Source: Lepeophtheirus salmonis (taxonomy: Eukaryota > Arthropoda > Copepoda > Siphonostomatoida > Caligidae). From it: a DNA stretch of 64,000 nucleotides. The notes under the pieces were generated by a model. That model was not told where the DNA came from, made no database searches, and worked only from the letters and a program-made list of their open reading frames with translations. The translations under genes were made by a program, and so were the position numbers. Numbering within the stretch: the first letter of the stretch is position 1; each line of letters opens with the position of its first letter. Where the stretch lies: the NCBI RefSeq assembly GCF_016086655.4, contig NC_052132.2, forward strand, positions 16,680,805 through 16,744,804. Direction: 5' to 3'. Below are positions 10,668 through 22,769 of the stretch, one piece after another.

Positions 10668-11265
10668 TTTATTTATTTCGACCAGCGGGGATAAACAAAG
10701 CCTATAAAGGTCGAATTATTTTATAAAATATAAAAATTAGCATTTTTAATAATTGGGATCCATTTATTATACAAATATTACAATATAAAAGAAAAAATGC
10801 ACACAAAAACGTGACATTGCAGAGGGAAAAATAAAAAAGAATTGACTAAATTTCACTTGAGGTCAACCTCACTTCCTGGCGAAAGCAAAAAGGTATTTTG
10901 TTCCAAAGAATAATAGATCTGTAATATAAATTATGTGAAGAAATGTCCATCCTTGGTTTTGGAAGGTAGATGGTGTTTTGAGTGAAGAGTCTTGTTTTGT
11001 TGAACAGATACCTATTAATTTTTATCCAGGTTGGGGCAGATTGGTTAATCTTTTTGCTTAAAATTCGGTTTAGTGTTATCATATCTTTAATATCATGTCT
11101 ATGAGGCAAAGTGATGAGGCCAAGTCTATTGATTTTGTATTCGTAGTTTTTGTTATCTCCGAATGAAAGAAAAAAAACCCTAAACAAACCGGGCTTGCAC
11201 CTTTTCTTAGGAATCAATCAAGTAGTTCCATGAAAGATTCCAAATCTCAGATAGGTTATATAGTT
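10668..11265 (-). mobile_element. Truncated non-LTR retrotransposon inserted in a repeat
   Basis: Minus-strand LINE-type fragment with a 123-codon open frame at 10846-11217. LGLITLPHRHDIKDMITLNR and, near the end, RSIILWNKIPF match the usual end of jockey/CR1-like reverse transcriptase proteins (R-x2-x-DL-x2-x-Y-x-I-L, then R-S-x-x-x-W-N-x-L-P). After the stop comes about 180 bases of 3' UTR ending in 'cgaaataaataaata', a simple-repeat tail typical of such elements. The 5' end is truncated: only about 0.6 kb remains. It splits the dispersed repeat on either side, so it inserted later. Confidence 0.7.
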
Positions 11266-11345
11266 TATTTAATTTTAGAAGGTAAAAGAGGTCTTGCTGG
11301 AAGTCATTCCTTTACATATTTCTCCTACAGGCTTCCTGAGTCTAA
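11266..11345 (+). repeat. Long dispersed repeat, copy 1 right part
   Basis: 'atttaatttt', 'agaggtcttg', 'gtcattcctttac' and 'tctcctacaggcttcctga' match 61870-61945 in order, showing that this is the continuation of the repeat interrupted at about 10665. Confidence 0.65.
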
Positions 11346-11979
11346 GCCACCAAATACAGGTGAAACAAAATAAAGAAGATATTTTGTTTCACCTGAGTAT
11401 CTAAGTTTAAAAAGGAAAAAAGACTAGTCATATTTTTTGGCACTCTGATTTTTATTCTACAAAAACATAAGTATAATGAAGTTTTGTATGGAATTGGTGT
11501 GTAGGTGAGGTCTATATTTAGTAAGGTACATATTTGACACTGTGGAATAGTTGTGAGAAAAAAAAAAGTGATTTATGATTTTTGCATATCATCTTTCAAT
11601 TCTTATTGATATCGATCAGGAGGTAATAGGTTGCATATACTTGTTTATCACTTCATATCAGAAAACATTCCTAGACATTTACGTTTTAATAATGAACGAA
11701 TCATCTAGGTGGGGAAATCTTACGGTCACATAGCTATTTAAATGCATTTGAGCTACAAAATCAATTAGAAGGAAGATAATAATTGATATTACAAGCATTG
11801 ATGACGGTCACATTCCTCAAAGGCAACATTTCCAGAAGTTGAGAATTTAATTTTTGGAACTCTGAAGATAGTCACCTTTCTTCTTCAAAAAATTTATATC
11901 TGTCCTACATCTCGCGTTATGGTTGTTATAGTAGTAAAAAAATAATGGGATATTAGTATTGCCTTTTCTCACGTAGAAT

Positions 11980-12840
11980 ATACCTTTCCAATAAGGGGAG
12001 CAAATGAGAGGGATGGGGGAATTAAAGGAGTTGTAAGAGGGTAAAGAATCCAACGTAAAGACGAGTCTGGAAATACTATTGTATTTGAAAAGAAAAAACT
12101 TTTCACTCTCTCAATGAAGATGTTAAGCCCTGCGAGATAGAAAATGCATTCCAAGATTTTGGTCAAATTGTAAGGCCTACATAAAAGACTACTTTTATTG
12201 ATGGAAGATTAAAGGCACTTAATAACGGCACTTTAGTTCTTGGATTGATACCAAAGCGATACATTGCAGGATTGATAGGTTCTAGAGGTTTAAAGTCACA
12301 AATTAGTGTCAGTAAATAACATATGCTAACGAAACTGGTCACCTTGCTGTATAAATCAGTTTGTGAAATGGGGAGATTATCTTAAGTCAGTTAAAGAAGT
12401 TTTATTCGAAGACCATGATGTGGATAATAATAAATCAAGTGAACATATTGATAATGGTTGCATAATTGTTGACAAGACTAAGGATAACACAAATTATGCT
12501 GTAGATTCAGATGGAAGGAGAAATACAACTCGTGAAGAAAATATTCTTGAACATGAGGAAGTAAATACTTGTACTGTCCAAGAAGAGGTTACAATAACCG
12601 AAAGTACAACTCCGAAGGAGACAAAATTGTAATATCAAAATCATTTTTGTATCAAATATTCGCGAAGGACTTAGTTCAATCTATGATGATATTAGCTGCT
12701 CTAAGGACACAAATGAACAGAATTGGTAAATAAACAACCAAAGCCTCGTATTGATATTGATAAACAGTAATTTATGTCCCAGCGTTTTTGTTCCCAGTCA
12801 GATAAGAAACGACTTAAGCAATTAAGGAACTACATATAAA
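11980..12840 (+). pseudogene. Gag-like / ORF1 zinc-knuckle protein relic
   Basis: Decayed frames read IENAFQDFGQIVRPT, then FIDGRLKALNNGTLVLGLIP, KRYIAGLIGSRGLKSQISV and a broken knuckle resembling C-x2-C-N-ETGHLA-x-C. An 89-codon acidic frame follows (12363-12632, WGDYLKSVKEVLFEDHDVD onward), with FCSQSDKKRLKQLRNYI downstream. The order (RNA-binding-like fold, CCHC knuckle, acidic linker) is that of ORF1/gag-like proteins of non-LTR retrotransposons. Frameshifts and stops break it. The 89-aa frame alone is not a gene. Confidence 0.55.
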
Positions 12841-12849
12841 TCATGGTTG

Positions 12850-13740
12850 TTCTTTTTGTGATTTTGTTTAGAAAATGACCCCAGTCGAAGGATTAGGAGA
12901 ATGAAATTAAACGAAACACAAAAACCCTTAAAAGTTACAAGGATAGCTTATAATGATTTTCAGGCCACGATGGGTGGGTGGAGAATTCGGTTTCCTAAAT
13001 ATTGTAAGTAGTCTACGGCTCCTGTTTTGTTCTTCTGAAATGATATTGAACCGCATAAAAAATTAACTGGACCTGATGGAATACTAAAAACCAATGGATT
13101 GATTTTTATATTATTTAGTGTGTGATTGTTTTTTATGATTTTTTGATTGTCGAATGTTTAACTGTTTTTAGGTGTAGATCATGGCTAGGTGTACTAATTT
13201 TCAGCTAAAATGCTTATTTATGTTAATACAACACAATTCCTCCTAGCAGTTTCATATTATAATATTTTATGTTCTGTATATATCTGTATATTAGAGTGTT
13301 CGCTATTTTTTAAAGTTGGCCAATTTTTTTTTCTCTACCATCAAAAACTGTTACCCTCCATCCGGTCAATGTTTCAGCGTTCCGAAATTGTTATTACAAT
13401 TAAGGCAAAAGAAAAACTTATTTTATAATTTTTTTAGAATTTGTCAGTAATTTTTTTGACTTTATTATGAAGTCGGTTTTGTAAGTTAAAACTCATGAAG
13501 TAACTATCATCAAGAACAAGATACAAATGGGCATGAACATACAGAGTTTTTAAATATTTGAATACTTAATAAATTAATTCATGAAATAGACTTTAAAATT
13601 TTTTTTATTCAATCTTGATCTTGAGTGATCTGTAACAATCCAATTTTTGTGTCTTTTCTCTTGATCATATGTTTTCTGGGATTTCTTTTTTTGTTGATAC
13701 TATATACATCAATAAGTATATTAAATCCCTCTAGGGCCAA
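12850..13740. other. Unassigned DNA
   Basis: AT-rich with a short GC-richer patch near 12955-13045. I see no domain, RNA or repeat I can name. Confidence 0.4.
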
Positions 13741-13779
13741 TAAGAAACAATAATTCTGTAGCAATAGTGATTTCTGGTC

Positions 13780-13984
13780 TCCCTCTATGTGGTCCTCCTC
13801 AAACTCTGACCTCCACCCTCTGGACTTTGAAGCTCAAAGTGTCTTGGAGAAGAATATCTGCAGCACCTCTCATCCAAATTTGGATGCGCTCCAAGCCGGC
13901 ATAATGTCAGCATGGTACGGTCTATCTGTCCTCCGTCTTGTCAAAACTGCTAATGTTTGTCAAGAAGGACATATTGATTAAAAA
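13780..13984 (+). pseudogene. Tc1/mariner transposase C-terminal relic
   Basis: One frame gives MWSSSNSDLHPLDFEAQSVL, then EKNICSTSHPNLDALQAGIM and closes with EGHID. The motif W-P-P-S-S-P-D-L-N-P-L-D-F contains the third catalytic aspartate; here proline is replaced but the aspartate of 'SDLHPLDF' remains. No N-terminal or first-aspartate segment is nearby. Related to the tandem copies at 15.0-16.1 kb. Confidence 0.75.
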
Positions 13985-15010
13985 AATAACAAAGTATACT
14001 ATGTAAAAATATCAAAAAATGATGTAGAGTTGTCTTTCCAAGATTCCACAAAAATCATATTTTTCCTAATGTAGTCATGCTACTTAAAGTTTATAATCCT
14101 GTTCTGTATATATTAATAGATAAAAATGTAGGAGGTGGTTTGAGTGAGTTGAAGTTACAATTTTTTTAGCAATGGACAAAATCGGGTATAGAGCTATCAT
14201 TTAATATTACTTTTTGAAAGTATAACCTTTAAGTAGATTCAAAACAAGAGCAGACATATAAAGGCTAGTTGTGTTAAAATTTGAGGCGTCTAAGTCGATC
14301 CAACTCGGAGTAATTGAGCCAAACACAAAAAAAGAGTCTCGTGAATAATTATTTTGAAGAGAAAAATGCCGAGTACTATTTGGAGAGGTTATCGGAGAAT
14401 CGTTGGGAGAAGTATATAGAGTTACAAGGAGACTTTGTTGAAAAATAAAATTAAAATTCCGAAAAAATATCTTATATGTTCGTTAGGTCGAAAAATTTTC
14501 AAACCATCCTCGTAGAGCATTCAAAAATAATATGAAAACTGTAAAAAACTCTTAGTTTTCACCCGGTATATGCGTTCAAGGAGAAATATAGATTCTTATT
14601 TTCTTCAAAAAATATCATTAAGACAATAAGAAAAGGTAATTTTCTTGACAAGGACTAATATCGATAGTAAGTCATGTTTACCATTTTTGGGTTTTTTTCT
14701 ACCTAATATATATTGCTTCGTTTTCTTTCATTTCACCTTATTTGTTAGTTTATTTTATTTCTTCTGAACAGAGCAAATAATTCATTTAGCATACAAATAA
14801 AGGAATTTATTTCCTTAATTTTGAAGAACAATGTATGTATGTACATTGTATACGGGTAAAAAGAAGATCCAAGACTTCAAATAACGGATAGGTATGCAAG
14901 AACTTATGAATAAATTGATTTGACATAGAAGGGCAAAATATTAGTAGAAAAAAGTCTTTTGATGTAAACTATTTGGGGGCTACAAAACTTTCAGTAGGAT
15001 TTTACTAAAA
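13985..15010. other. Unassigned AT-rich DNA
   Basis: No coding or RNA feature is supported. It lies between two relics of the same transposase family and may include decayed element flanks. Confidence 0.4.
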
Positions 15011-15015
15011 TCTCC

Positions 15016-16065
15016 TTTATTTTAATAATAAGGCTTCATTACACAACCAAACTATAGCTGAAACAAGAATAAAAAAGTTTGATTTTATCCCGTGTCTCCA
15101 ATTGTAAAATGTAGGAGCAACAATCCAAAAAGTTAACACATGTGCGATCTTCACCGCGTTGGTATTAGTGCCAAGAAGGCTGTAGAAACCATTGGCATCT
15201 CTATCCGGACTGATGACAACACCAAGAAGTCCATCACAACCCCATACAGCCAAGAAGAAACAAATCTTATGCAACAATAATATGGCTAATTTTTTGTCAC
15301 CCTCCATGTGGGCCTCCTCCAACCCTGACCTAACCCCCCTCGACTTTGCACTTTTGTGTGTCTTGGAGTATAATATCTGCTGCACTTTCATCCAAATTTG
15401 GATTTGCTCACAGCTTGTAATTACTATTTTGTCCCTTTATTTTTTATTAGAAGGTTTATTTACGCAATCAAACCACAGCAGAAAAAAAGCAAACAAGTTA
15501 TGTTTTTATCAAATGTATCCAATTGTAAAAAATGGCAGAGCAACAAACTAAGAAGGCAGCACGTGTGGGACCTCCATCGTATCGGTGTCAGTGCGGAGAA
15601 GGCTACCGTTTGGCATCTCTATCCCGACTGCTTACAATCCCATACAGCCAAGAAGAATCAAAACTTATGCGACAAAAATAGGGCTGACTTCTTACCTCCC
15701 TCCAAGCTGCCTTCCTCCTGCCCTGAACTAAACCTTTCGACTTTGTAGTTTGGCGTGTCTTTGAGTCTCCGGCACTTCTCATCAAAATTTGAATTATCTC
15801 CAAACTTTTAATAACTATTTGTCCACTTTATTTTTAATTGACAGGTGTATTTATGCAACCAAATGATAGTTTTAAAAAAAATATATATTTTTTATTCCAT
15901 GTCTCTAAGTGTAGAAATATCGTAGCAACAACAAAACAGACAATGCGTGTGTGATCTACTCCATGCCAGTGTCCGTAGCGAAAAGGATACAGAAAACGTT
16001 GGCATCTCCTTCCGGACTGCTTACAACATCTTGAAGTCAATTACAGACAGTGGTTTTGAGTTGTA
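15016..16065 (+). mobile_element. Three tandem copies of an internally deleted mariner-like element
   Basis: A unit of about 390-420 bases repeats head to tail, starting near 15016, 15436 and 15827. Each begins with 'tttattttt', then 'ca(a)cc/tcaaac', 'ccaattgtaaaa', a start-like 'atggcagagcaacaa' (clearest in unit 2, about 15532), 'ggtgtcagtgc', and 'ggcatctctatccggactg'. Units 1 and 2 then jump to the second half of a transposase: SHTAKKNQNLCDKN (place of the second aspartate block) and SSNPDLTPLDFALLCVLEY (third aspartate block, unit 1). Unit 3 ends after the N-terminal part. The middle of the protein, with the first aspartate, is missing from every unit, so the deletion came before the amplification. 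Confidence 0.7.
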
Positions 16066-16289
16066 AAATCAAACCAGGAGGGATTGTCAGGATGGATTCT
16101 GATTATTTTTGGTGCTGGGATTTCTTCCTCGAAAATATTGTCAAAATATATTTAATTAAAGTGGAAATTTAATAAAAAATATATATATGTATATTAATTA
16201 CAAAATGTTTTTTGATATGTTGATGAAAATTAAAGAAAGTGTTGATATAGAAACAGTGTGCATCTTCATCATTTAAATTACACAACAGG

Positions 16290-16510
16290 GTGGTTCAGGG
16301 ATGCCTATTTTAAACACGGACGCTTTAGACCATTTTCATAGCAGGGGAGATGTCATACCATATCTCCCCATCCCTTCCTACAACTCGAGCACTGATTAGA
16401 GTCCCATACAGTCATGCAGAACCAAACCATCTGCTGCAATAATTTGACGGACTTTTGCCTTATCCCAATGTATCTCTCCTCCGAGTTGTGATCATGACAG
16501 CATGGTATCT
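16290..16510 (+). pseudogene. Fourth, degraded copy of the internally deleted mariner-like element
   Basis: SHTVMQNQTICCNNLTDFC matches the SHTAKKNQNLC block of the tandem units next door, with 'gtcccatacagtcatgcagaacc' at the same place in the unit. The rest is too decayed to read. Confidence 0.55.
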
Positions 16511-16557
16511 AATTATAACATTATGATTTCTGCCCTTTAAACTTTTGGCCCTCGTCA

Positions 16558-16770
16558 TCGCCGGATAGCTCAGCTCTGGACTATGGAATATTGATCTTCG
16601 TGCAGAACCAGGCCTTCAAAGTGCCACTCCACAATGCTATTTCCTTGATGCCCTCCGTTGAGAAGGAATGGGCTGACATGTCCAATGAATACGTCGTCCA
16701 GGTGTGCAAAGCCTTTAGGGCAAGACTGGAGGCTATGGTAGTCCCAGAACGAGGAGTTTTGGATGAATAA
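16558..16770 (+). pseudogene. Tc1/mariner transposase C-terminal relic (another family)
   Basis: Open for about 70 codons to a TAA: ALDYGILIFVQNQAFKVPLH, then EKEWADMSNEYVVQVCKAF, then RARLEAMVVPERGV. This is the third-aspartate region and C-terminus of a mariner-type transposase; the 'Y-V-x-x-VCKAFRxRLE' wording is shared with the minus-strand relic at 33.8 kb. No N-terminal half. Confidence 0.72.
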
Positions 16771-17750
16771 TTGTTGAATTTAAAAGTCCTAATTTTTATA
16801 TTAAAATTCTTCTATGCACTTAGTACATGTTGTTCTTGACTATGCTGATTTCAATCTTACTATCAAAAACGATACAATTTGCTTACATAGACACAATAAT
16901 ATCAGTCTATAGAAGTGATATGGAAATGTTTCTATCTAATAATAATTTAATTGCTAATTCATTATCGATTGAGCAAGAGGGTGACGTTAGTAATTATCAA
17001 TAGTCAATAGAAAGCGATAATAGTGTTTATTGATATAATTGGCAAAAAATATAATTTTTGGGGACTCGTGATCCTTTTATCATTTCCAAGCATTTCAACA
17101 TGAAAGACTCAGATGCTACTCAAAGTCAATTAGAAAAATAATGTATTCTTCCTTTCTCTCTTTTTTATGGTTCTAGAACACTGCCGAAACAAATTAATAT
17201 ATATATTTGGTGATAATTCATGCTATAATACTATGTAATTATCAATTACATTCATATTAGTCCAATTTAAAAAGATTAAATGTTTTATTATTTTTCCGCG
17301 AATTGCAATGATTAAGTATTCCTTTCATAATGATGATCCTTCATCAGATGGCACGGATATCTATTAGAACCGTTATAACAAAAATAATGACAAGGATCCA
17401 ATAAATTCATTGATTAAAAAGAGAAAAATGTAACTTATCAATGATTGAGATACAGTGGACAATGCGAGTCAATATATCCTTTTGATCGGATGTTTTGTAC
17501 CTGTATCGAATTGTCTGAAACTCTCGAATATTATATCTACGACCCTTTATTCTGAGGTTATCTCAGAATCTACCATTATCAAAATGTGTTAGTCCTTGAA
17601 CACAAAGCTTACACTTTACAAGGGCAACACGTCCCTTCAAAAAGAAATACGAAATTTTTTTACCCAATAAGTGGTATGAAATCCTCACAAATATATTAAT
17701 TATAAACAAATCATATTTATGTCCATACTTCTTACTCGAAATATTGGGTT
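16771..17750. other. Unassigned AT-rich DNA
   Basis: No supported gene, RNA or repeat. Several short frames are broken by stops. Confidence 0.4.
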
Positions 17751-17754
17751 ATTA

Positions 17755-18505
17755 CTGAGAGGTCTATTAAAATCTGAGCATCTTGGATTATAAACTTCAA
17801 CAAGATATAATTTATTATTTAATAATAGAATTTCAACAAAATTATTAATATAAATATAAGTGTGTCTGAGCTTACTTAATCATTAATGTAGCGCCTCAGC
17901 TTCAATAATGGTTTCCAGGCAGCGGCAGAAGGCCTGGTAGCTGCTGCAAATGGTGGGTTCTGTCATGGCGTCCCAGCACTGCCTGATAGTCGCCTTGAGG
18001 GCCCAAGTGTTAGGATGACGGACTCTGCAGGCCTTCCCTCCCCCCTATACAAGCACTCAAAAGGTGTAGCTGAGGGACTTATTATCAGGACTACAGGGGG
18101 CCAAAAGTAACAACAACGATTTCAAAAGACTCATTCAAAAGAAACTTGCACTGAAGGAGATGGGTTACTTTCATTCCTGGTGTCGTAAGTAGCCTCTCCG
18201 CCGGCCCAATGCTCTTTCCAGCCACTTTTATAATAGCTATCGGGACAGTCTGGCGTGAACCCCTAAGATATGTTGCATAATCCCTCATGGACTTGAGGGG
18301 ATTGGACTGGGTCGTTTTCTTTAACTCCTTCGGGTTCAGTTTGGACTTTTTGACAGAACCTTTCTTCCTCTCCAACGTTTTAGACTTGCTGACGGCGTAT
18401 ATGTTATTTCTGGAGACGCCCAAATGCTTGGAGTGTGCCAATGGAAATTTGTTGATCACATTCAACTGTCTTTTTCTGGACCAGTACCTACCTATGCTTT
18501 AGAGA
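17755..18505 (-). pseudogene. Tc1/mariner transposase relic with deleted core
   Basis: On the minus strand a 124-codon frame (18091-18465) is an N-terminal DNA-binding region: LGVSRNNIYAVSKSK, LERKKGSVKKSKLNPKELKK, SMRDYATYLRGSRQTV and AERLLTTPGMK correspond to the paired helix-turn-helix and linker of the superfamily. After a gap with no first or second aspartate block, the frame RQCWDAMTEPTICSSYQAFC then CLETIIEAEA ends the protein at about 17890. The downstream flank matches that of the relic at 104-271. Non-functional. Confidence 0.78.
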
Positions 18506-18769
18506 TTTGTTTTAAATTGTAATTAATTGTTTATGATTTAATATATCGAAATAGGAATTAATACCAATCACTCAACCTTCATTAATTATTGAACGACTAA
18601 GTGTTTGGATTTCAATTGACAACCCACTTGAAACATTGTCGAATAGAAAGGAGGTAATGACTGACTTTAAATAACAGTTTTTATAACCAAATGTTTATAC
18701 GTAATTGGTATATCATTCATATTTTATAGAGGATTGAATTTTATCCTCTTACAGTGGCTAACAACAGAG

Positions 18770-19240
18770 CCTGGCCCTTCAGATTTCTGGATTTTTCCCC
18801 GTCATATATGATGACGAAATTACACAAGGCTTTTTTGTGATGGAATATACTTATAAACGTTTCACTTAGTAGCCAATACACCGCCATGAAGTCAACAGTA
18901 GAAGATGTCAAGCCTATTTCTTTTTAAAAGGCAGAACCCCCTGCCAAACCTCTAAAACGAATAACCATTGGCTCTAAAAGCACAACTACTTTTGGGGATC
19001 CAAGGATATTTGGCCTTCTAGCTCCGCCCAAGCTGAATATGATGGATTATTTTGTCTGAACTTACGTTAAGCCAAAGGTAAACAAAGGTACTCAAACCTC
19101 CAAGAAGTCCCTGATCGACTCCACCTTGCTGGAATTAAAAAAAAATACATTAAACTCTAGGTTTCAAGGCCTTGCATGGTTCAGGACCAAAATTGACGCC
19201 GTTATTTAGACCAATGTGTGCTACAAATATATTTTCCATG
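18770..19240 (+). pseudogene. Tc1/mariner transposase relic, catalytic C-terminal half
   Basis: Frames read TTFGDPRIFGLLAPPKLNMM directly followed by DYFV, corresponding to the W-x-P-x-x-x-P-D-L-N-x-M-D-Y-F-V third-aspartate motif with the first aspartate changed to lysine. KPKVNKGTQTSKKSLIDS and FRTKIDAVI follow. The upstream portion is too decayed to align with confidence. Dead. Confidence 0.62.
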
Positions 19241-19244
19241 TTTG

Positions 19245-20770
19245 GATCAACTTTTCAGTTTTTGTAGAAATGTTAAAAAATGACAATTTTATGTTAATTT
19301 AAAGTGACTTTAACAAAACCTTAGATTTCGTTGTTAAACACTGTGTATGTATTTTACAATTTTTTAATTTCCATTCCTTAGTAAATGCATAAGTTTTGTA
19401 GATTAATATTATAATTTAGAATGTACAAAATCGAATTCATTTAGTAATTTTTGATACAAATTAGATTTTTGTATTAGAAAATTTGGGCAATAGTTATTTT
19501 CCGACTATTATAAATGATAGAAATTGACTACATTTCCATGGAAACTATAAAGTTTTATCTCTAAAATGGATCTACAACCACTCACCTACAACTTATACAG
19601 CCTGATTATCACGTATGATAAAAGAGGAAGCTATGAACCCTATCCTGTACAGTATACAATCATACACACAGAAAGACAGACAGACAAAGTTTGCTTGATT
19701 AATATAGATACGCCTTTGATACATTTCTTTGTGCAATGATACAAGAGGTAGACAATGAAGCAAAAAAAAAAAAACGACTAATCATTAATGGATTTGGCAC
19801 ACATTTTTTTTTGCTATAAATCTTCTTATCGATTTATTTTTGTATTATTTTTTTACATGTGATCCTTTAAAATGAGTTATTTTATATGCATTTTTTATAA
19901 GGAGCTACAAAAATAAAGTATTAATGCTTCATTATCGATAAAAGAAGCGAGCCTTCAAGATATGTGCATGTCAATACTATCTGTTTGTTATAAGACATTT
20001 TAAGAATAGATATTTATATACCAGAGGGTGCATTGCACTGATAACTTCATTATACAGTCTGTTTTTATTTTTATTTTGGGGGGAGGGGGCATTTAAAGAC
20101 CCCCTTATCAATAATGCAGTGTTAAATTTTGATTACGAAAAGTTGGTACTGATAATTTTGTCCGCTAAGTCGAAGCAATTATGGTACGACAACCTAAATA
20201 TCCATTTTTTTAATGCTACCATTAATCAATAAAAATAATAAATGAAATAAAAAGAAATTAATTATTTTCCAAAATAGATGGCTTTAGGTATGTGTATCTC
20301 GCGTTGTATAAGTGTACTCGGTTCACACTAGATGACCTAAGAAAGATAAGATTTCTGAATAAAAAAAACTTTACTCGATAGTTTTGTAATTGTTTGACTT
20401 ATTATTGTTTGAGCAGGAGTGAATGATGGACACAATCAAAGAGAAAATACCCCTTAGTTTACGGTTTTTCTTCATTCAAGGCAAAAACTCAAGCCAGGGT
20501 GATGAAAATATGAATATTGTTTGTGTTCTTATAATATAAATGCCAATCACGTGGTATTTTGGTTTTTTCAATTCAGTTCTGGTAATTGTTATGTTAAGTT
20601 ACATCAGGCTCTGGAAGGCCAATTGTTGAAAATATGGATAAAATAATTTATAATGTCGAGTATGACCATTATTAAAGTTATTTTTGGATTGCCAATAAGA
20701 TAAACTTTTTGTTACTCCTTGGACGAAATAAAGGCAAAAATAAATATGACAGAACAAAATTGAAATAAAA
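19245..20770. other. AT-rich stretch with one short repeat motif
   Basis: Near 19668-19708 lies 'cagacagacaaagtttgct' followed by 'attaatatagat', a motif recurring at about 5710, 29085 and 35800. Otherwise nothing was recognised. Confidence 0.4.
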
Positions 20771-20789
20771 GCAAATTTGACGAAACAAA

Positions 20790-21020
20790 ATGATATTTAC
20801 AGTAGACATTTGACTTTTAATTTGAATTATTAAAACTAAGATGTTGGATTGGTTGGTCAATTCAAACGGAGAACACTAGTATAATAGCTACTTTTTCATT
20901 TGAAAACACGTTACACATTAAAAATAATGGTCGTTGAATAGAAGTAATTAATGTTTCAGAAGTATTCAGTTTTAATTTACACACATATGAACATAGACGA
21001 AAATAATATTATAATGATTT
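20790..21020 (+). repeat. Dispersed repeat, copy 2 (first copy at 9.7 kb)
   Basis: Aligns with 9690-9925: 'gacatttgacttttaatttgaat', 'ttggattggttggtcaa', 'gagaacactagtataatagc' and 'gaatagaagtaatta' in order. Confidence 0.65.
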
Positions 21021-21479
21021 ATGTAGTTTCTACTTCAATATATGTTTTTTATTTTGACAAAGATGTTATCATTTTTCTTACCTTTTTGAAAAAAAACCAT
21101 ATAATTATTAAGTATCAAGTAATCACTAAAGTGTTTTAAGGACGAAAACTAACAGTGCCGATTATTTTTGTCGAACTATATTTCAAATTATTATTATTTC
21201 ATAAATCACAAACAATTTGTAGGTCAATTTCTGCCTAAAACATAATAATAATTTAAAAAAATAGGAAATCCCATTCCTATAAAAAATTTTTAAACATCTA
21301 TCAATAATTTGGACATAATTATCAGACAATAGCGTTTTAGTGAATCTGAATTTGTATAAGACGCTCGGAACTTTTGTGGTAATAGAATTAATTTATATTT
21401 GATTAAGCCAAAATCAAACAAATATTATCATGAATAATGATAATATATTAAAATTCAAATAACAACACACCTTAAGTGA

Positions 21480-21700
21480 TCCCAGACAAATGATATATGC
21501 TCACATTTAAATAAAAAATGCCTAACCGTTCCTTTAATGTCTTACAAAAGAAAAAAATCGTTCTTCATTAGTGCTCCCATACATGCTATACACAGACAAG
21601 GTGCTTGTATATTATCCAAAACTCTGAATGATCGAGTAAAAACTTGTCCAGACCTTTCACTATATCTGGAACCGATACATCGAACCCATACCCATCTTTT
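21480..21700 (-). pseudogene. Possible non-LTR retrotransposon 3' ORF relic (zinc-finger end)
   Basis: On the minus strand a broken frame reads APCLCIACMGALMKNDFFLL, a stop, then VRHFLFKCEHISFVWDHLRC. The spacing C-x2-C, T/V-x-x-H-x-L-F-x-C, followed later by W, is that of the cysteine-histidine block after reverse transcriptase in many LINEs. The reverse transcriptase itself is not visible. Tentative. Confidence 0.42.
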
Positions 21701-22769
21701 CATTTTTTGACTTGATTACAAAGTATTATCCTGTTTCTATCTCAACTAGTAAAAATCTAAGAATAATATTCTTAATCATGCTCAAAAAATGATAAAAACA
21801 GTGTCCTTGGGATTGAATACCCATTAATTTTTTTTTACATTTAAATATAAGTCTGAATTCATTAGATCATTTTGTATGGCTGTTTTATAAAAGATGATAA
21901 TAACTTAATAATTCTTGAGAGTTAAGGAATGTAACATAAATCAATGACAAAATCATAATTAAAGAATCATTGATTTCTAGATAAATCTTTTGAAAGGATG
22001 GACTATGTGTCTAAGTTTGTACAACGGAAGACATAAATATTTTAGTAATTATAGTCATTGTAATCAAATTTCTGGGAGATTCAAGCTACCAATACCATAC
22101 ACTATAGTAAATAACTTTTATTTGATTTCATAAAATGATATTATCCTCCGTCTGTTCTTCAAAATAAAACATATAATTTTCTTATTATTTTGGTATCACA
22201 ATCTATTTGGGCTACTTAAGTGCAATTTGCAGGGCGTGCAAAGGGATAATAAAAATTAATTCGTAGAAGAATTCAAATGTAATCTTCACTCAATTTTGAG
22301 AAAAAATAAGATTTACTTGTTCTTGCGTTGACAACAATATATTTGTAGTGTATTACAATAGTGAAAATTTATTTTTATGTATATTTTTTGATCATACAAT
22401 GCCACACGGCATGAATTTCAAACGGTTGGGAACCATATATAAAAATAAAAATTCATTTTTTTTAAACTTATTTTTCTACTTCCCTTCTCCATATTAATAT
22501 TTGGAACGTTGATTGGTTGAATTAGAGTGATATTTTGCTAACCAGAACAATGGACCATAACCATTGTTTAATTATAATAGTAAAAAAAACTACCAATAGT
22601 GGTGTCGTTTGAAGGAAAAATAATACAACTCCCTGAATGATAATATTGTTTAATACATGAAATATTTTTAAATTCAAAATGTTTTCCTGGGTCCAAGGAA
22701 ATTTTCTCAACGGCAATATTGTCTTTCAGCGAGATAAGCTCCTACTTAAACTGCAAAATTTAACAAATC

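Noticed and set aside
12363..12632. Open frame of 89 codons as a small acidic-protein gene
   Set aside because: It continues a broken gag/ORF1-like relic in a neighbouring frame and lacks its own promoter or splice context.
15017..15391. 124-codon minus-strand frame
   Set aside because: It overlaps, on the opposite strand, the tandem mariner-like units that explain the sequence better.
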